The notes: generated by a model not told the origin, from the letters alone. Shown: positions 24,400 to 36,472, counted from the first letter of the stretch. The stretch: 64,000 nt of DNA from Mytilisepta virgata (GCA_028015205.1 CM051514.1:21282150-21346149), one strand, 5' to 3'. Numbers and translations are program-made.

Positions 24400-25031
24400 C
24401 GGCAAAACGTATTACTGGATATTAAAAATGTAGGAAAAAGTCACCGTGTGGGAAGTTTTATAAATAAATCCTTGAAAGTTAAAGGAAACAAACTGAAAAA
24501 GTTTAATAGTGAACCCTTGTTTCATTAAAATGCTAACAAACAAAAACCTTTTTTTTCCCAGACACATTATCGGCTTTGTAAAAGTGAAAGGTTTCGATTT
24601 TATAGTTTTTTCCCTAAATTGTGCAATTAATGAACCGTCAATCGATATTTATTAAAGCCATTTGTTTGTAAAATATAAATTTTTTTGTATTAAACATCCC
24701 ACGATTGGTGTCAGCCGCACGAGTTTATAAAATTCCTAGCATATATTCATATACACTTCATATATTCAAAAATCAAGGGAAAAGATTCATAAAGGAGTTC
24801 TATACCCATTAGAATTTAACACTGTATTTTTATCAACAATCTCTCCTTTACTAATTCTATTGAAACTGTATTTTTGTGGCATTTGCTTGCATTTGTTGAA
24901 TACTATATGAATTTAATGAGTATATACATGCATGTACTCGTGCTGAGAGCAAATCAGTGAAATGCACACGGAAACTGACGAAACAATACGATATTAAACA
25001 TTTTGCCGTACTACGGTCATTGTGTGTACAA
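23926..25031. other. Non-coding stretch with (TA)n microsatellite
   Basis: Contains a (AT)n run at about 24357-24397. Around 24061-24150 is a segment related to 61481-61570 (CCCACAGATT, GACAAGTCAAG-like, GGAAGCTATTGTT), a dispersed repeat of unknown type. No gene supported. Confidence 0.5.
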
Positions 25032-25186
25032 AATGAGAAACCAGAGTGAGTTATATTTTCCTAACCAATGTAGGTAAGGGAGATAATAGATTTGTCTCCC
25101 TTTTAGCATCAGGACAAAAGAGAGAATTTAATTATCTCCCTTACCTTCATTGGGTAGGAAAAGATAACTCACTTTGGTTCCTCATT
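25032..25186. mobile_element. 157-bp foldback MITE family, copy 2 (155 bp)
   Basis: Same hairpin as 10614-10770: AATGAGAAACCAGAGTGAG at the left, CTCACTTTGGTTCCTCATT at the right, with CCTAACCAATGTAGG in the arm. Confidence 0.85.
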
Positions 25187-28100
25187 GTATTATAAAATTT
25201 TAACTAAGATGGTACCTTAAATTAATGGACGTGACAATACTTAAAGTCGAATTTATGTAGACATTTGAAGTACGGATTATTTTACCGATATTCTGTATCA
25301 TTTTGACGAGCAAGGTAGTAACTAATTTTGTCTTTAATGCACAGAATATCTTATAATATAACGTTTCCTTAAACTTTTCATACACAATTTTATCTAACTC
25401 GAAAATATGTTCATATGTAACAATATACCTATTTTTCATGACGTTCAATAATTTTTAATAGTAATTTTCCTAAAAAAAAGTACGGAATTTGGGCATTTGA
25501 ATCTAAAACTTGTACTCAAACTAAATAAGTTTTGTTTGACATAACGTATTTTTAAACTCTATATACACTATCTATTATGATTGGTGCGTATACTCCGTAT
25601 CCTTTTAATTTCATGTTTTTCTATCATTTAAAGTGAATAAAATCCATAAATAATAAATTTCCAGATGTCATAAATCTCATTCCCACCAAACCATACGCGT
25701 GTCATACCCAGTAATCAAACAGTATCTTAATATACACAATACTGCATACAAAAGGTCTCATAAATCTATTTTATATAACTATATTTATTGTACAAGTCAA
25801 GATAACAGGAACCAGGAACTATTGTTGCATGTCAAAACACGTACAGCAAAACAAATGTATTTTAAATATTGCTTTAATCAGTGTAATTATCTAGAGTAGG
25901 TGTTACTCTATAAAACAAGATAACACGTGTTTTATTATGTAAACAATGTTTAAGAGGCATAAAGTTTAACATAGATTTTCATATGTTGATACTGATCAAG
26001 AATTGAAATATATACGTATTCCATATCTCATAATCCGTGTCGTGGTTTCAGATACATTTTGTACCATCTAGGGCCATCTGGCATGCTTATGCTTTGTTTT
26101 GATTGAAACATTTAAAAATTAAAACATCAACAGCTCAACACAATTATTTTGTTTCAGTTTGATTTTCAATAAAGTTATAAACTTCAGAATTCGGTCAAAC
26201 AGTTGATAAAACTATCATGTAACCTTTTTGACACACTTGTTTAACATGTCCTTACTCATAATTATGTTCACCCAAAACAACGAAGTGGGGAACTTATTGT
26301 TTTTGCTCTCTTTCTTATTATTCTTCTTTCGCGTAACCTGAAACGGCCCTCGTGTGTTCTCAGAATTGGACAAATGGAATTGAACCAAACTTGGCACAAA
26401 AATAGAGCACCATCTGTAGTTGTGCAACGTCATATTAAGAAATCAAACATGGCCGCCGTTCAAAGTCAAAAAAATAGTTGTAAAAAATATTATAGAGACT
26501 TGATACTTGATTTAAATATATGTCACCACAAGGTCTTTTGATCGGCCATACTGGAAAATCCAAGATGGCCGCCACTCGAAAATTGAAAAAAAATTAAAAA
26601 ATTCGAAAATTTCTAGGAGCCGTAGAAATTGATATTAGAAGCCACTGAGGCAATGGGAACGTTGGGGGAACACCCTTTACGCTGCGAGTTACAACTATAT
26701 CTAGTTTGAAATATGCTGTATATGGATCAATATTTGAAATTCCATAGCATCAAGGCTACACAAGGAAAATGTAAATCTAGGGTCTTTTGAGCTAAGTAAA
26801 AGCTTAAAAATATTGCAGTCAGAGTATTTTCCCTTTTATCTATACATGTGCACTAAAACATTTCTCAATCGTGAATTGATTGAAACCCGATGCAACGTTG
26901 CATGTTCTTGAGGGTATCATTCCCATCGGTATACCTAGTCATTGCTTCGTCTATGGCATGATTTTAGATGCTGGGGTTTAAATTGTCAGCCGATAAATTT
27001 TGAAATTATATTAAAAGTTGCGTTTCAGCAGTTGGCCCTACCTTGATTTTGGAAGATCTGGATAAACAGTTTAGACCCCTTTGGTACTATTGCTTACAAC
27101 TTTGAGCTGATTTTTCGCAATCCTAGTAATCCGACTTCAGTATTTGGTGCGTTAAATGTCCCCGATGTACAGATCTTGACCAGGAGTGGTTATGCGAGGT
27201 CTTCCATTCCTCTGGAGGTATTAGCTGCACCAGTTGATTGGAATATGTTCTACAGCCGCGAACTCTTGCTCTGGTTAACTTTCAGAGTTCGTGCAACTTT
27301 ATTTTGGGACTAATCGGCTTGAAAACGACCGATAATGATATTTCGAAAGGCAGGTTCCATCCTCGGGATGGCAGCATTTCAACTCTATGATAAAATTTAA
27401 TCTTCAAACTAGGTACTTTTATACTCTTTAGGTTAAAAGTTGAATTAACCGCAAAGTGGCTGTGAAAAAACAAAATTTCACGGAGATATATGGGATCTTC
27501 ATTTCATTGTACAGGTGTGGCAGCGAGCGAAAATATAATGAACAGGCATTTAAGTGCTTAAACTAACCTTTATAACATCAACAATTTAAAGTGGTCATTT
27601 AGTTTTACTTTGATCATCCCATTTTTTTCGTTTTGAAAAATAAAATGGGGTTATGGGTTTCTTTTTTTAACAGTATATATGATAAAGCATATAAAACATG
27701 TCAAAATCCGTATCACATGCCGTGCCACCCCTCGACCAATATCCCCGCTCTGGGTGATACGGATTTTGCCATGTATTATTATTCTCTATATGTATCATAT
27801 TGATAGCAAAACTTGTCCACTGTCATGACTGTAACATTTATGTTTCAAACTGACTTCAAAGTTATCCATAATTACCGTTTCGTTATCCCTGACACAGGAA
27901 ATTGTGAAAAATACCGATGTGGATACTTTTTTACATACACAAACGATTTTACCTATAGATCAAATTTCCTTAAAAACAAAATATATGGATGTTTCAGTTA
28001 AATTTTATCTCAAGATATTCGAAAGACGCCCATCCGTTGATAAAATATAGGATTTGAGAAAGTATATCGGTGGCCTATATTAACAATTTGTTTATTTGTT

Positions 28101-28997
28101 TAAAAAATGTATACTTAAAGCATTGAATGATAAATGTTATTAATTACTTGATATAAACTGATTCATTGTATCTTTGCTTATATAAGTACTCTTGATTACA
28201 ACTGCTGTAAACTGATTCTAAACATGTGCAGAATCCTGGTGAGTGATATAGTAAATAGGTAATTAAACAAATAGCATTTGATAAAGCATGTGAATGAATA
28301 TAATCTGTAATCATTTTCGGTCTTGTGCACTATTGACGAAACATATTGAAGTTTGATCTTACAGAATATTTACTTGTATCAAGTGTTTTTCAAGAGATAC
28401 ATGCGCATGAAAGCGCATATTACTCTATCAGAAAACAGGGGAATCATGACAGCATGATGTTTAGTGGTTTTGAACTGTTTGCGGGTACTATAAATATGCT
28501 TAAGTAGTCTCTGTATACACCAAAGGCATAATCATTTGTCCTATTTAACAAAATTTGTACTAAATGGAAAGACAGTTAGTTAAAAAAAACACAACTCAAT
28601 GACATTCAAAACTAAAGCCAGGTCAGGTCAATCTTTTATAAAAGCGGAAGTGAAATCGGATATCCAGGAAGGTAAGTATATCCTGCTTCGCAGGCAGCAA
28701 ATATCGCACAGTACTGTAAAAAAATACAATTTGGAGTGAAGAGAGCTAATTTATATTAATTCAGAGTAAGATACAGACTACGCTTCAACTTTTGTTTCTC
28801 ATTTAATCGAGAAACAAGTTCCTGGTGGATAACCAAATTTTATTACTACAGTATATAAAATTACAAAAGACCCTACTAAACTTGCAACAATGCCAGATCA
28901 TGTGTTCTACTGATACCAGAAAATCCTGATAATGCTAATTAATACCTTATTATTAAATTTGCAACTCAGTACTGCATTATTTCTTTAAAAAAATCTT
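25187..28997. other. Non-coding stretch with part of an unidentified repeat
   Basis: Around 26270-26700 are motifs typical of invertebrate repeats (GAAGTGGGGAACTTATTG, ACCAAACTTGGCAC, ATGGCCGCC twice). Near 28635-28659 a segment TTTATAAAAGCGGAAGTG is repeated at 29175-29199. No gene supported. Confidence 0.4.
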
Positions 28998-28998
28998 G

Positions 28999-29053
28999 GG
29001 TCCCCTAAAGTAAAAGAGGACTATAATTATGCCTAGTTTTACTTTAGGGGACC
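28999..29053. repeat. Short perfect hairpin, copy 1
   Basis: GGTCCCCTAAAGTAAAA and its exact inverse TTTTACTTTAGGGGACC flank about 21 bases. The 17-bp arms are perfect. Second copy at 29198-29249 and a half copy near 29434. Confidence 0.85.
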
Positions 29054-29197
29054 TACAACATATATAAAAATTAACAAATACGTACATTACCAAACTAGTC
29101 ACATAGAACATTTCAGAAATGAATAAATGTCATATACATTTGTAACAATAATAAAAAGCATACTAATCATATGATTTATAAAAGCGGAAGTGAAATC

Positions 29198-29249
29198 GGT
29201 CCCCTAAAGTAAAAGAGGGCTATAATGCCTAGTTTTACTTTAGGGGACC
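29198..29249. repeat. Short perfect hairpin, copy 2
   Basis: Same 17-bp arms as 28999-29053 with an 18-base loop (GAGGGCTATAATGCCTAG-like). It is preceded by the 25-base segment that also occurs at 28635-28659. Confidence 0.85.
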
Positions 29250-31280
29250 CACAACCTATATAGACAACAAATCAATATACCACTTATATAGACAACAAAT
29301 TAATATCAAACACACAATAACAAAAAAAAAAAAAAAAATAGAAGATTACAGTATAGTCTTCTACAAAAATAAGACACAAAAAACATTAAAAAAATGTGGG
29401 TCCCCTCATATTTTTGGGATATGGTTTGGGTCCCCTAAAGTAAAGTAAGGCCGCCTACTGGATTGGTCTTACTTCACCTTATTTTAGTGGTCTCGTTTGC
29501 TTATTCCTGGTCAGAATTGCTAAAATATGGATCCTTCAAAGTTGAATCGGTAAAAAATAAATCTGACGGTAAACAGTATTGCTAACAGAAAATTAATGAA
29601 ATGTCAATCACTTTTGATTATTAGGAATGAACCATTGCTTTTGTTCTGTCGCTTTTAGTCCATTATGAAGATGTTATATATGAAACAAATTACCCTATGT
29701 CTGCAGCATAATGTTGCACCGATGCGTATCCCATAAAATTCAACTTTATGCAAAAATCATTTTATTATGCCAGTGTCAGAAAAAGAAAACGATTGAAGTT
29801 TACTGATGCACATTTTACTAAGCCTATAAATTGTGAAATTGTTGCATGCACATAATGTATGCAAATCTTTAAAACAAACGGTTTGCTTCATTAAGAAAGA
29901 ATTTGGAAAGTAAAGTTAAACAACTTGTGCATGGAACTGATTGATAGATTACAAAAGTCAGGCTTGTAATTAGCCCATATAATGAGATCATCATTCATAG
30001 CAAAATTCTCTATCAATTGGATACGAACTTTTAGCGACTTCAAACGCTGAATCATGCATTTAATACATGAAAACATTATGTTTCCTTGAATTTCTCCTAT
30101 TCTTGACATGTTTAATAGGTGGGATAAAAACACATAATATTTTTAACCACTTCCCCGTGATTAAATTTCTACATAGGAATTCCCGCAGTTTTTTTATGTT
30201 TATTGGAAAGATAAATTAGAGAAGTTCCGAAATGTCGTTCATCTTAACAAAATGCCCTTTTCAAAAAAAAAAAAAAAACTATAACTATCGTAATCTGCTT
30301 ATATTGTATTGAATATGGCAATTTATCATATTCATTAATTAAACACATACTCTAAAATATACACGCTCCAAGTCAGGAACCGTTACATTAGTGCATTTCA
30401 CAATTATTTTATTATTTTTTAGCAAAAAAAAGGTCCAAAAAAATTCTCGCACCCGCCAAGTGGAGTGGGATTAGTATAAGTTGGTATAACTTGTTTCCCA
30501 ATCCACTATAAATAAATAAGTTTAAACTAATGTGCACAGAAATTCTCGAAGTTTGCAAATGTTACCAGTTTCATTTATTAAATAAATAAAACTGACAAGT
30601 TTTAATTATCACAACTATCAGTTGGAACCAACATTGTTTAATCGAAAAATTATTTTACAAATGTAATTTGAGACCAGAACTCCATATGTTCAAGTCGCTT
30701 AAGTCTCAGGACATAAAATTAATTTTATATTAAAAATAAACCTTTTCATATTTTAATGATAGAAGCGGCAGTCTTTGATTCAAAGGGGAACTGACAAAAC
30801 CTACAAAATAAGCAAACAATTGAAAGATCACAAGAGACAAATCAAAGTAAAAATACTATTGTCGTTAATAATTCATATCAGATTAATAATGTAATTTTAA
30901 AATAGCTTTTTGATCGTATCATTTGACATAGTTTTACCATTTTAACACATTAACAACAGTTTCATTTGACTCTGTTGTTATTTAAACTGAACATATACAA
31001 AACGATATAGGCTAGCTATTATTCCTTTGAAAAACATTTCAAAGATACTTTTTGTGAAGTTTGTATAACGATAGTGTTCTATTCATTCTGAAACATATGA
31101 ATGGAAAAACAATAGCTAAGCTAATTGGGAACTTCATATGATTTTGATAAATGTTAAAAATGTTAACATCGACTTATTTGATAAATTATACAGACTTTTG
31201 GTTCAATTTTAAAATGATAAACTGTTTATTAGGTGTGTGGAACATGCTAAGTTACAAATTAAATCAAGAGTACACTGAGT
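29250..31280. other. Non-coding stretch with diverged dispersed repeats
   Basis: A third partial GGTCCCCTAAAGTAAA arm lies near 29434. The segment about 30083-30240 (GGTGGGATAAAAACACATA, GGAATTCCCGC) resembles 59030-59170 in inverse orientation and, less well, 36700-36830. No gene supported. Confidence 0.4.
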
Positions 31281-31610
31281 CGATGCCACTGCTGGTGGAC
31301 TCCAATTCCCCGAGGTAATCTCGAGCAATGTTGCTAGTATTTCGTTACTAGCCCGAAATAGATATTTTTAAAAAATTTACTGTTACAAAATTGCAAAATT
31401 TGTGAAAAATAAGGATTATCTCCCTTTTGCATAGCCCTGTCCTTAGATGGTTTTGGCTTAAATAGCTCTTTTGGTCATTTTGGTATTTTTGAATTTGCTC
31501 TTCAACGTTTTGGTTTTCAACAATTTAGGTCTTGAGCACAATAGATGAGTCGTGAATCAACGAAATGTGCACATCTTGTGCATCAAAATTGGTATCAAAG
31601 AATTTTACAT
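31281..31610 (+). repeat. Hammerhead-ribozyme-bearing dispersed repeat, copy 1
   Basis: It begins GATGCCACTGCTGGTGG and ACTCCAATTCCCCGAGG, passes AAGGATTATCTCCC, and ends with a hammerhead-like segment at 31519-31594: ACAATTTAGG (stem I 5' side), a degenerate core TAGATGAG (consensus CTGATGAG), a stem II, CGAAA (31561-31565), a short stem III, GCATC (predicted cut after 31584) and AAAATTGG (stem I 3' side). Related segments at 40560-41100, 49272-49340, 55558-55665 and 57055-57283. The altered core suggests this copy is inactive. Confidence 0.65.
31519..31594 (+). ncRNA. Hammerhead ribozyme-like motif, degenerate
   Basis: CGAAA core and stem III/cut-site region (GTGCATC) are present. The other core block reads TAGATGAG in place of CTGATGAG. 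CAATTT upstream can pair with AAATTG downstream as stem I. Confidence 0.5.
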
Positions 31611-32486
31611 TTAAAATAATAGAATGGTATTTAAAAAAAAAAAAAACAGCGTATGACGACCTCTTTTTACTGTTCGGATTCTGTTTGTTGGTTGTATGAT
31701 CGACGTTTACCCCGTACAGTAAGGCCACACCAAATGTATTTTTAGTTCTTTGTATTTCGCCGCTCCGATTTTCGGACTTTGTAAATTTTAAGAAAATTTT
31801 ATTTGCCGCTTCATTTTGCTGATAATTTCCCCCAAATTCTTCATTTTTCAAGAAATTAAAAATGAAAAGTGTTCACTCGCTCCTAAAATTTGGTAAAAAA
31901 TGAAAATATTTACTTAAAAATATTTGTGCCGCTCGTAAATTTGATCTTCGCCTGGAAAAAAACTAGTCCTCAAGAAACAAAATTAAAATTAAAACCTCGC
32001 TCGCACCTAGGTTTGCCATGAAAAAACCAAAAGAACTAAAAAACAAATTTTGAGTGGCGTTATCTCCTTCACTTTTACGCTTTCCATTTTATATTTCTAA
32101 CCGACTGTGAGTTGAATATCTAACATAACACGCCACAACGCTAAATACGTGTATATGAAAATAATACTGATATAGCTCAGTATTGAAAAATAAAATTCAT
32201 TAATTGACATTATGAATGAATTAGTAGTCAAACAACTATTTAAAACAATCAATTAACCGATATCTGTAAAATAATAGAATCTACAAAAAATATTTTCTGC
32301 CAATCTGACATATACAAAATGTTAATGAGTCCAACAAAGAAAACCTTGCCTGGCATGTGTATCGTACTACACATATACCTGACTCTTGTTTTTGTATATT
32401 TTGTTATTTGCTGGTTGGCCGTGAATCTGCTGATTTCTGCTATATGTCACTGTTGACATTGTATGTTGTTTTCTGCATTTTTCTCA
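31611..32486. other. Non-coding stretch, nothing recognised
   Basis: AT-rich sequence without a supported gene. Confidence 0.5.
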
Positions 32487-32595
32487 ATCTCCGTCACAGA
32501 GTTCATATCCGTTCCGTACATGCTTCGCAATACTGCACATATTGTGTAGTGGTGCGTAGTGGAACGGAACGGATATGAACTCTGCGCCGGAGATT
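32487..32595. mobile_element. 109-bp foldback element with near-9-bp target duplication
   Basis: Left arm AATCTCCG..CAGAGTTCATATCCGTTCC, right arm GGAACGGATATGAACTCTG..CGGAGATT, about 28 of 30 bases matched. It is flanked on the right by GCATTTCTC and on the left by GCATTTTTCTC, the same bases with two extra T. A 9-bp duplication would fit Mutator-like elements. Non-coding. Confidence 0.7.
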
Positions 32596-32753
32596 GCATT
32601 TCTCTAACCGTACATTGTAACTACTGAAAAACTGTTTATAAACAAGCTGAATAAAGCAATAGCATGCAGTCAGAATTTATATAGTTATCTAGGTCATTAC
32701 TTTTTGCCTGAAGCTGAAGTAACATAAATTAAAAAAATAAAAATAAAATAAAT

Positions 32754-32951
32754 TGTAACAGTAGAGCATGATTTGTCTCCCAAAATTACCTACCGCACCA
32801 ACCGGGGATCGAACCCGGAACCTTTGGTTCAGTAGTCCACCGCTCTACCAACTGAGCTAAAGGAGTACTCCACTAGCGCAGCTAATGGAGGGTGGTTATA
32901 AACCTGTTACGGTTCTATAACTTCTATATTAATCAAGGGAAGCCCGTTACA
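32754..32951 (-). repeat. LTR of the TRIM-like element (3' LTR on the minus strand)
   Basis: 198 bases with ends TGTAAC...GTTACA, which are mutually inverted. Contains the tRNA-like segment and, beyond its 5' side, a hairpin CTCCATTAGC/GCTAGTGGAG. Confidence 0.85.
32792..32866 (-). promoter_or_regulatory. tRNA-like pol III promoter in LTR (tRNA pseudogene)
   Basis: Minus strand A box TAGCTCAGTTGG (32848-32859) and B box GGTTCGATCCC (32805-32815), 32 bases apart as in a tRNA gene. D and T arms fold normally. The anticodon stem is only partly paired and the acceptor strands do not match, so it is not a functional tRNA. It could drive pol III transcription from inside the LTR. Confidence 0.75.
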
Positions 32952-32964
32952 CTTCCCCCACCTC
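32952..32964 (-). promoter_or_regulatory. Polypurine tract of the TRIM-like element
   Basis: On the minus strand GAGGTGGGGGAAG sits directly before the TGTAAC start of the 3' LTR, the position of a plus-strand primer. Confidence 0.65.
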
Positions 32965-33045
32965 AAGAGTCATCGTCCTACGATGACGATATCCAACTTC
33001 AACCCTTTTGCCAACTAGCCCTTTTTGACAACCGTGGGTTTTTTA

Positions 33046-33056
33046 GTTGGGCGCCA
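33046..33056 (-). promoter_or_regulatory. Primer binding site of the TRIM-like element, tRNA-Lys-like
   Basis: Minus strand TGGCGCCCAAC, one base after the 5' LTR end. Animal tRNA-Lys(CUU) ends GTTGGGCGCCA, an exact 11-base complement. The match stops after that, shorter than the usual 18. Confidence 0.7.
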
Positions 33057-33057
33057 A

Positions 33058-33255
33058 TGTAACAGTAGAGCATGATTTGTCTCCCAAAATTACCTACCGC
33101 ACCAACCGGGGATCGAACCCGGAACCTTTGGTTCAGTAGTCCACCGCTCTACCGACTGAGCTAAAGGAGTACTCCACTAGCGCAGCTAATGGAGGGTGGT
33201 TATAAACCTGTTACGGTTCTATAAATTCTATATTAATCAAGGGAAGCCCGTTACA
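33058..33255 (-). repeat. LTR of the TRIM-like element (5' LTR on the minus strand)
   Basis: Matches 32754-32951 except an A/G change in the A-box region and a C/A change near the outer end. High identity implies recent insertion. Confidence 0.85.
33096..33170 (-). promoter_or_regulatory. tRNA-like pol III promoter in LTR, second copy
   Basis: Same tRNA-like segment with B box at 33109-33119 and A box at 33152-33163; the A box has one change (TAGCTCAGTCGG). In the 5' LTR, so transcription from here would run through the internal 106 bases into the other LTR. Confidence 0.75.
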
Positions 33256-36200
33256 AAATAAATAAATAAATAAAGATGTACAACATATTGTTCATTTTAA
33301 ATAAACAAAACCATAAAAAATATGTATTCAAAATTTCAAGGTTTGAAGCGAAACTAAATTTCAGAAATAAATAACGGCATACTATGGTTTGTTGGGAGAT
33401 TTTACCACGGATGCGTCTTCTTTTTACAAACAATTTACCCTGGGGAGATAAATAAAGCAGCCTGGAAATTTTACCTAGGTTTTGTTCATATGCCGATTAT
33501 GAAGACATCATATTAGAATAACGACTAAAAGTTTAGATGCATAACAGACATTTTGGAAATAAATTTACCTTGAGATATAACTCAAGATTGAAATCTATCT
33601 CATTTAAAAAAAAAAAAGGATTAAAAATCTCGCTATATTTTATCAGTCTTTATGAAATATTTTTTCTTTAGTGCAGCAAAATAATCCAACACAACTTGTT
33701 TATGAATTGTTGATGTCTTTAACAGCAGTTGATCCTCTGAGGTCACACCCTTCAAGTCAAAGACCAGGTCGTACTTTATCTCAAAAACTGAAAAATGATT
33801 TCTCATTTCTCTAACGCAAAAGAAAGTTGACGGAAAGTAAGGGAAAATTCTTCAGATCTTAATTTGTACTGTTACGTTGATACAATTTTAACTTCTTACC
33901 GGAGTTATTTACCCCTTATTAACGGACAGAACATAGGAGTCATTTACAGAGATCTTTGTGATATAAGCTTTGTTTCATCGTTGAAAACCGCTTTTGCCAA
34001 ATGAACCTTTCTTTCCACGACATATACCCGATATATTGTAAATGTTTAAAGAACAGCGAATGTCGCAACTGTTAATCCAGGGGGGTACAACAGATCTATA
34101 TTAGCGAATGGGGCAAAAAGTTCATAGAAAACATACTATCTCTTTTACTGCATCTTTTATTACGATATGAAAGAAGACTAATGGTTAAAGAAAAAGCAAA
34201 ACGAAAAGATACATAAAACCGCAGTAATATTGAATGATTTCGGTGATCGTAAAGAATACAGTTCTTAATTGATTGATATATTGTTACGTCTGTGTGTCTT
34301 TCACGATAACCACCAATATAGCTCTATAAAATATCTATTTTTTAATCGTTAACGTATAAATCAAGGCTATCTCTAAACACATTTTCAATTCCTAGTACCA
34401 TTTTAATCTTTCTATATAATTAGGTTTGCACGTCTAGCTCTGATACTTTTTACACTCCCAAATTTGTTATTGCTCGAGGTCGTGGTTGGGATTATTCTCT
34501 TACTCCCTAAAGAATTTCCATAGCCATTTAATAAAGTTTAACTAATGATAAGTCAGAAAAGCTAAATAGTTTGGTAATTGAATATTAAATAGTTTACGGA
34601 TTGATCCAATTTGATATTTCGGTCAGCTTATTGTTCATGGCCAAACATGAAATTTGAATTAAACGTAATACTGGTCGAAAAGAAAATTGGAAATTCCAAG
34701 ATATAATATTCTTACGAGTCAAATAAACTTGATCTAGGACAAATTTCTACTACCCGTTCCGGAGAGAAATACGTCGTAATTTTGCGAATACGATTTGCGT
34801 CAATTCATCCAAGGCCATTTTAAAAACATTATTTATTTGTTGGTTACATGACATTAACCTAAAAAAAAGCTTTTGTACAGAGACCAATCTGTCTAAAGTA
34901 TTGTAAAAGACCATATTCATGATATTAAACCTGGTTATGACATTGAATACATTTGATCCAAAATATATACCATTTTGTCTGTTTATCTAAACTCTTTTAC
35001 AGCCAAACGTATTTGCCCAATTTTGAACTTGGCCAGTAAGCAATTGTTTCTGACAATATCGTGCGTATATAATCGGTTATCGTACTTCGAACATGATCTA
35101 ACCGATAGGTCATAAAAAGGACCACAACAGTCAGTAAAAATTTGTATGGTAACTTCGAAATTTTCAGTTACATGTACTCTTGTTTCAAAAAGATCAGTTT
35201 CATTTAACCAAACAATTTTTTTCCCGGGTTCCACCATACTGCAAATCTAAATTATGGTATTGTGAATGTCGAACGTGCGGGCGACGGGCAGGAAGAATTT
35301 GGTACCTTTCTTGTGTAATCAATTCCTTCCACAGATTTTTAAACCCACATCTTTGAAACTTTGCAGAATGTTGGTGCACACATTAGAGTTGTGCACGAAG
35401 AAGTATCATTTCGATTGAAGAATGTTTTCAGGCTTTTCCATATTATTGAACTTAGAAAATGTTGCAATAATTGTTTGCGTAGGTTACCAATTTTGTACAA
35501 TCAACTTTTAACCCAGATCTTTGAATCTGTACATAATGTTTACGAACATATTGAAGATGTAGGAAGGAGTATGATGTCATTTGATTTCTATGTTGTAGAG
35601 ACTTAAAACTTTGCAGAATGCTTAATCGTGTTATAGATGTACATGGGTAGTATACCATTTGCAGAACTTTTTACATGTTTTTCACTAAAAATGTATTTCC
35701 CCCAAATATTCTATTATACACACAATGTTTTGACTTCAATGTCACATTGATTGTGTTACTGGTTATTTTAAGCCTACCTATGGCATGTGACCCTTTTATA
35801 AACACAACCTGGTCTATTTAGTCTTTGACCAATTTTTAAACGAAAAGCGTATCTTTGCGTTTTAGCCATCATTTGGATCACCCAATTTGAATGTATATAT
35901 ATATATAACACATTGTACAATTTCAGTTTATGTGAATTAGTTGCACACTTTATACATGTGTATTATTCAATTGCATTTTAATTGGTCCCGGCAATTCTTG
36001 AACCCTGTCACTGGAAAGGATTGTCTTACAAATCAGCAATATAGGTACTTTGATTATTTCTGGTACTCAGCACTTTTCTACAAAAAATTTCCATTTAGTA
36101 AAGTCGAAAACGAAAGATCGAGAGATATATTATATTAGGGCTATAATCAGTCGAATTTGTCACAATCGTAAATTCAATTGTAATACCTTAGCAAACATAC

Positions 36201-36472
36201 CAATCTGCGTAAATTTAATGAAATATTGCTGACGGAATTGGTAATCTAGCCAAACAGATTTTGTTTGTTATGAATAGAAATTTGACGTGATTTCTTGATA
36301 TGAATGTTCTGAAAAACGATCTATTTCTATGATACTGTCATAAATTTATGACAGTTCGAGATTTAATTGCGTTTTGTGCTATTTTATAGAAAACAAGCCA
36401 GTCATGTAGATCAATTTCGTTATCCTTCAAGTTGTTTTTAACCTTGATGTTTGAAAGTGTCTTTAGAAATAT
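33256..36472. other. Non-coding stretch, weak internal repeats
   Basis: AT-rich. AAACTTTGCAGAATG occurs near 35356 and 35606, so part of 35000-35660 is a diverged internally repeated element. Short frames there show no domain. No gene supported. Confidence 0.4.

Larger units (their letters stand above)
32754..33255 (-). mobile_element. Miniature LTR retrotransposon (TRIM-like) with tRNA-like sequence in each LTR
   Basis: Two 198-bp direct repeats (32754-32951 and 33058-33255) start TGTAAC and end GTTACA and differ at two visible positions. They enclose only 106 bases. On the minus strand the 5' LTR is followed after one base by TGGCGCCCAAC, an 11-base match to the complement of the 3' end of tRNA-Lys; the 3' LTR is preceded by GAGGTGGGGGAAG, a polypurine tract. 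AAAT flanks both ends, a possible 4-bp target duplication, though the flanks are low in complexity. There is no coding capacity, so movement would need enzymes from another element. Each LTR contains a tRNA-like segment with A and B boxes. The plant element Cassandra carries 5S rRNA sequence in its LTRs in a comparable way. Confidence 0.85.

Noticed and set aside
32792..32866. Functional tRNA gene on the minus strand
   Set aside because: A and B boxes and the D and T arms are good, but the acceptor strands do not pair and the anticodon stem is poorly paired. The segment lies inside a duplicated LTR.
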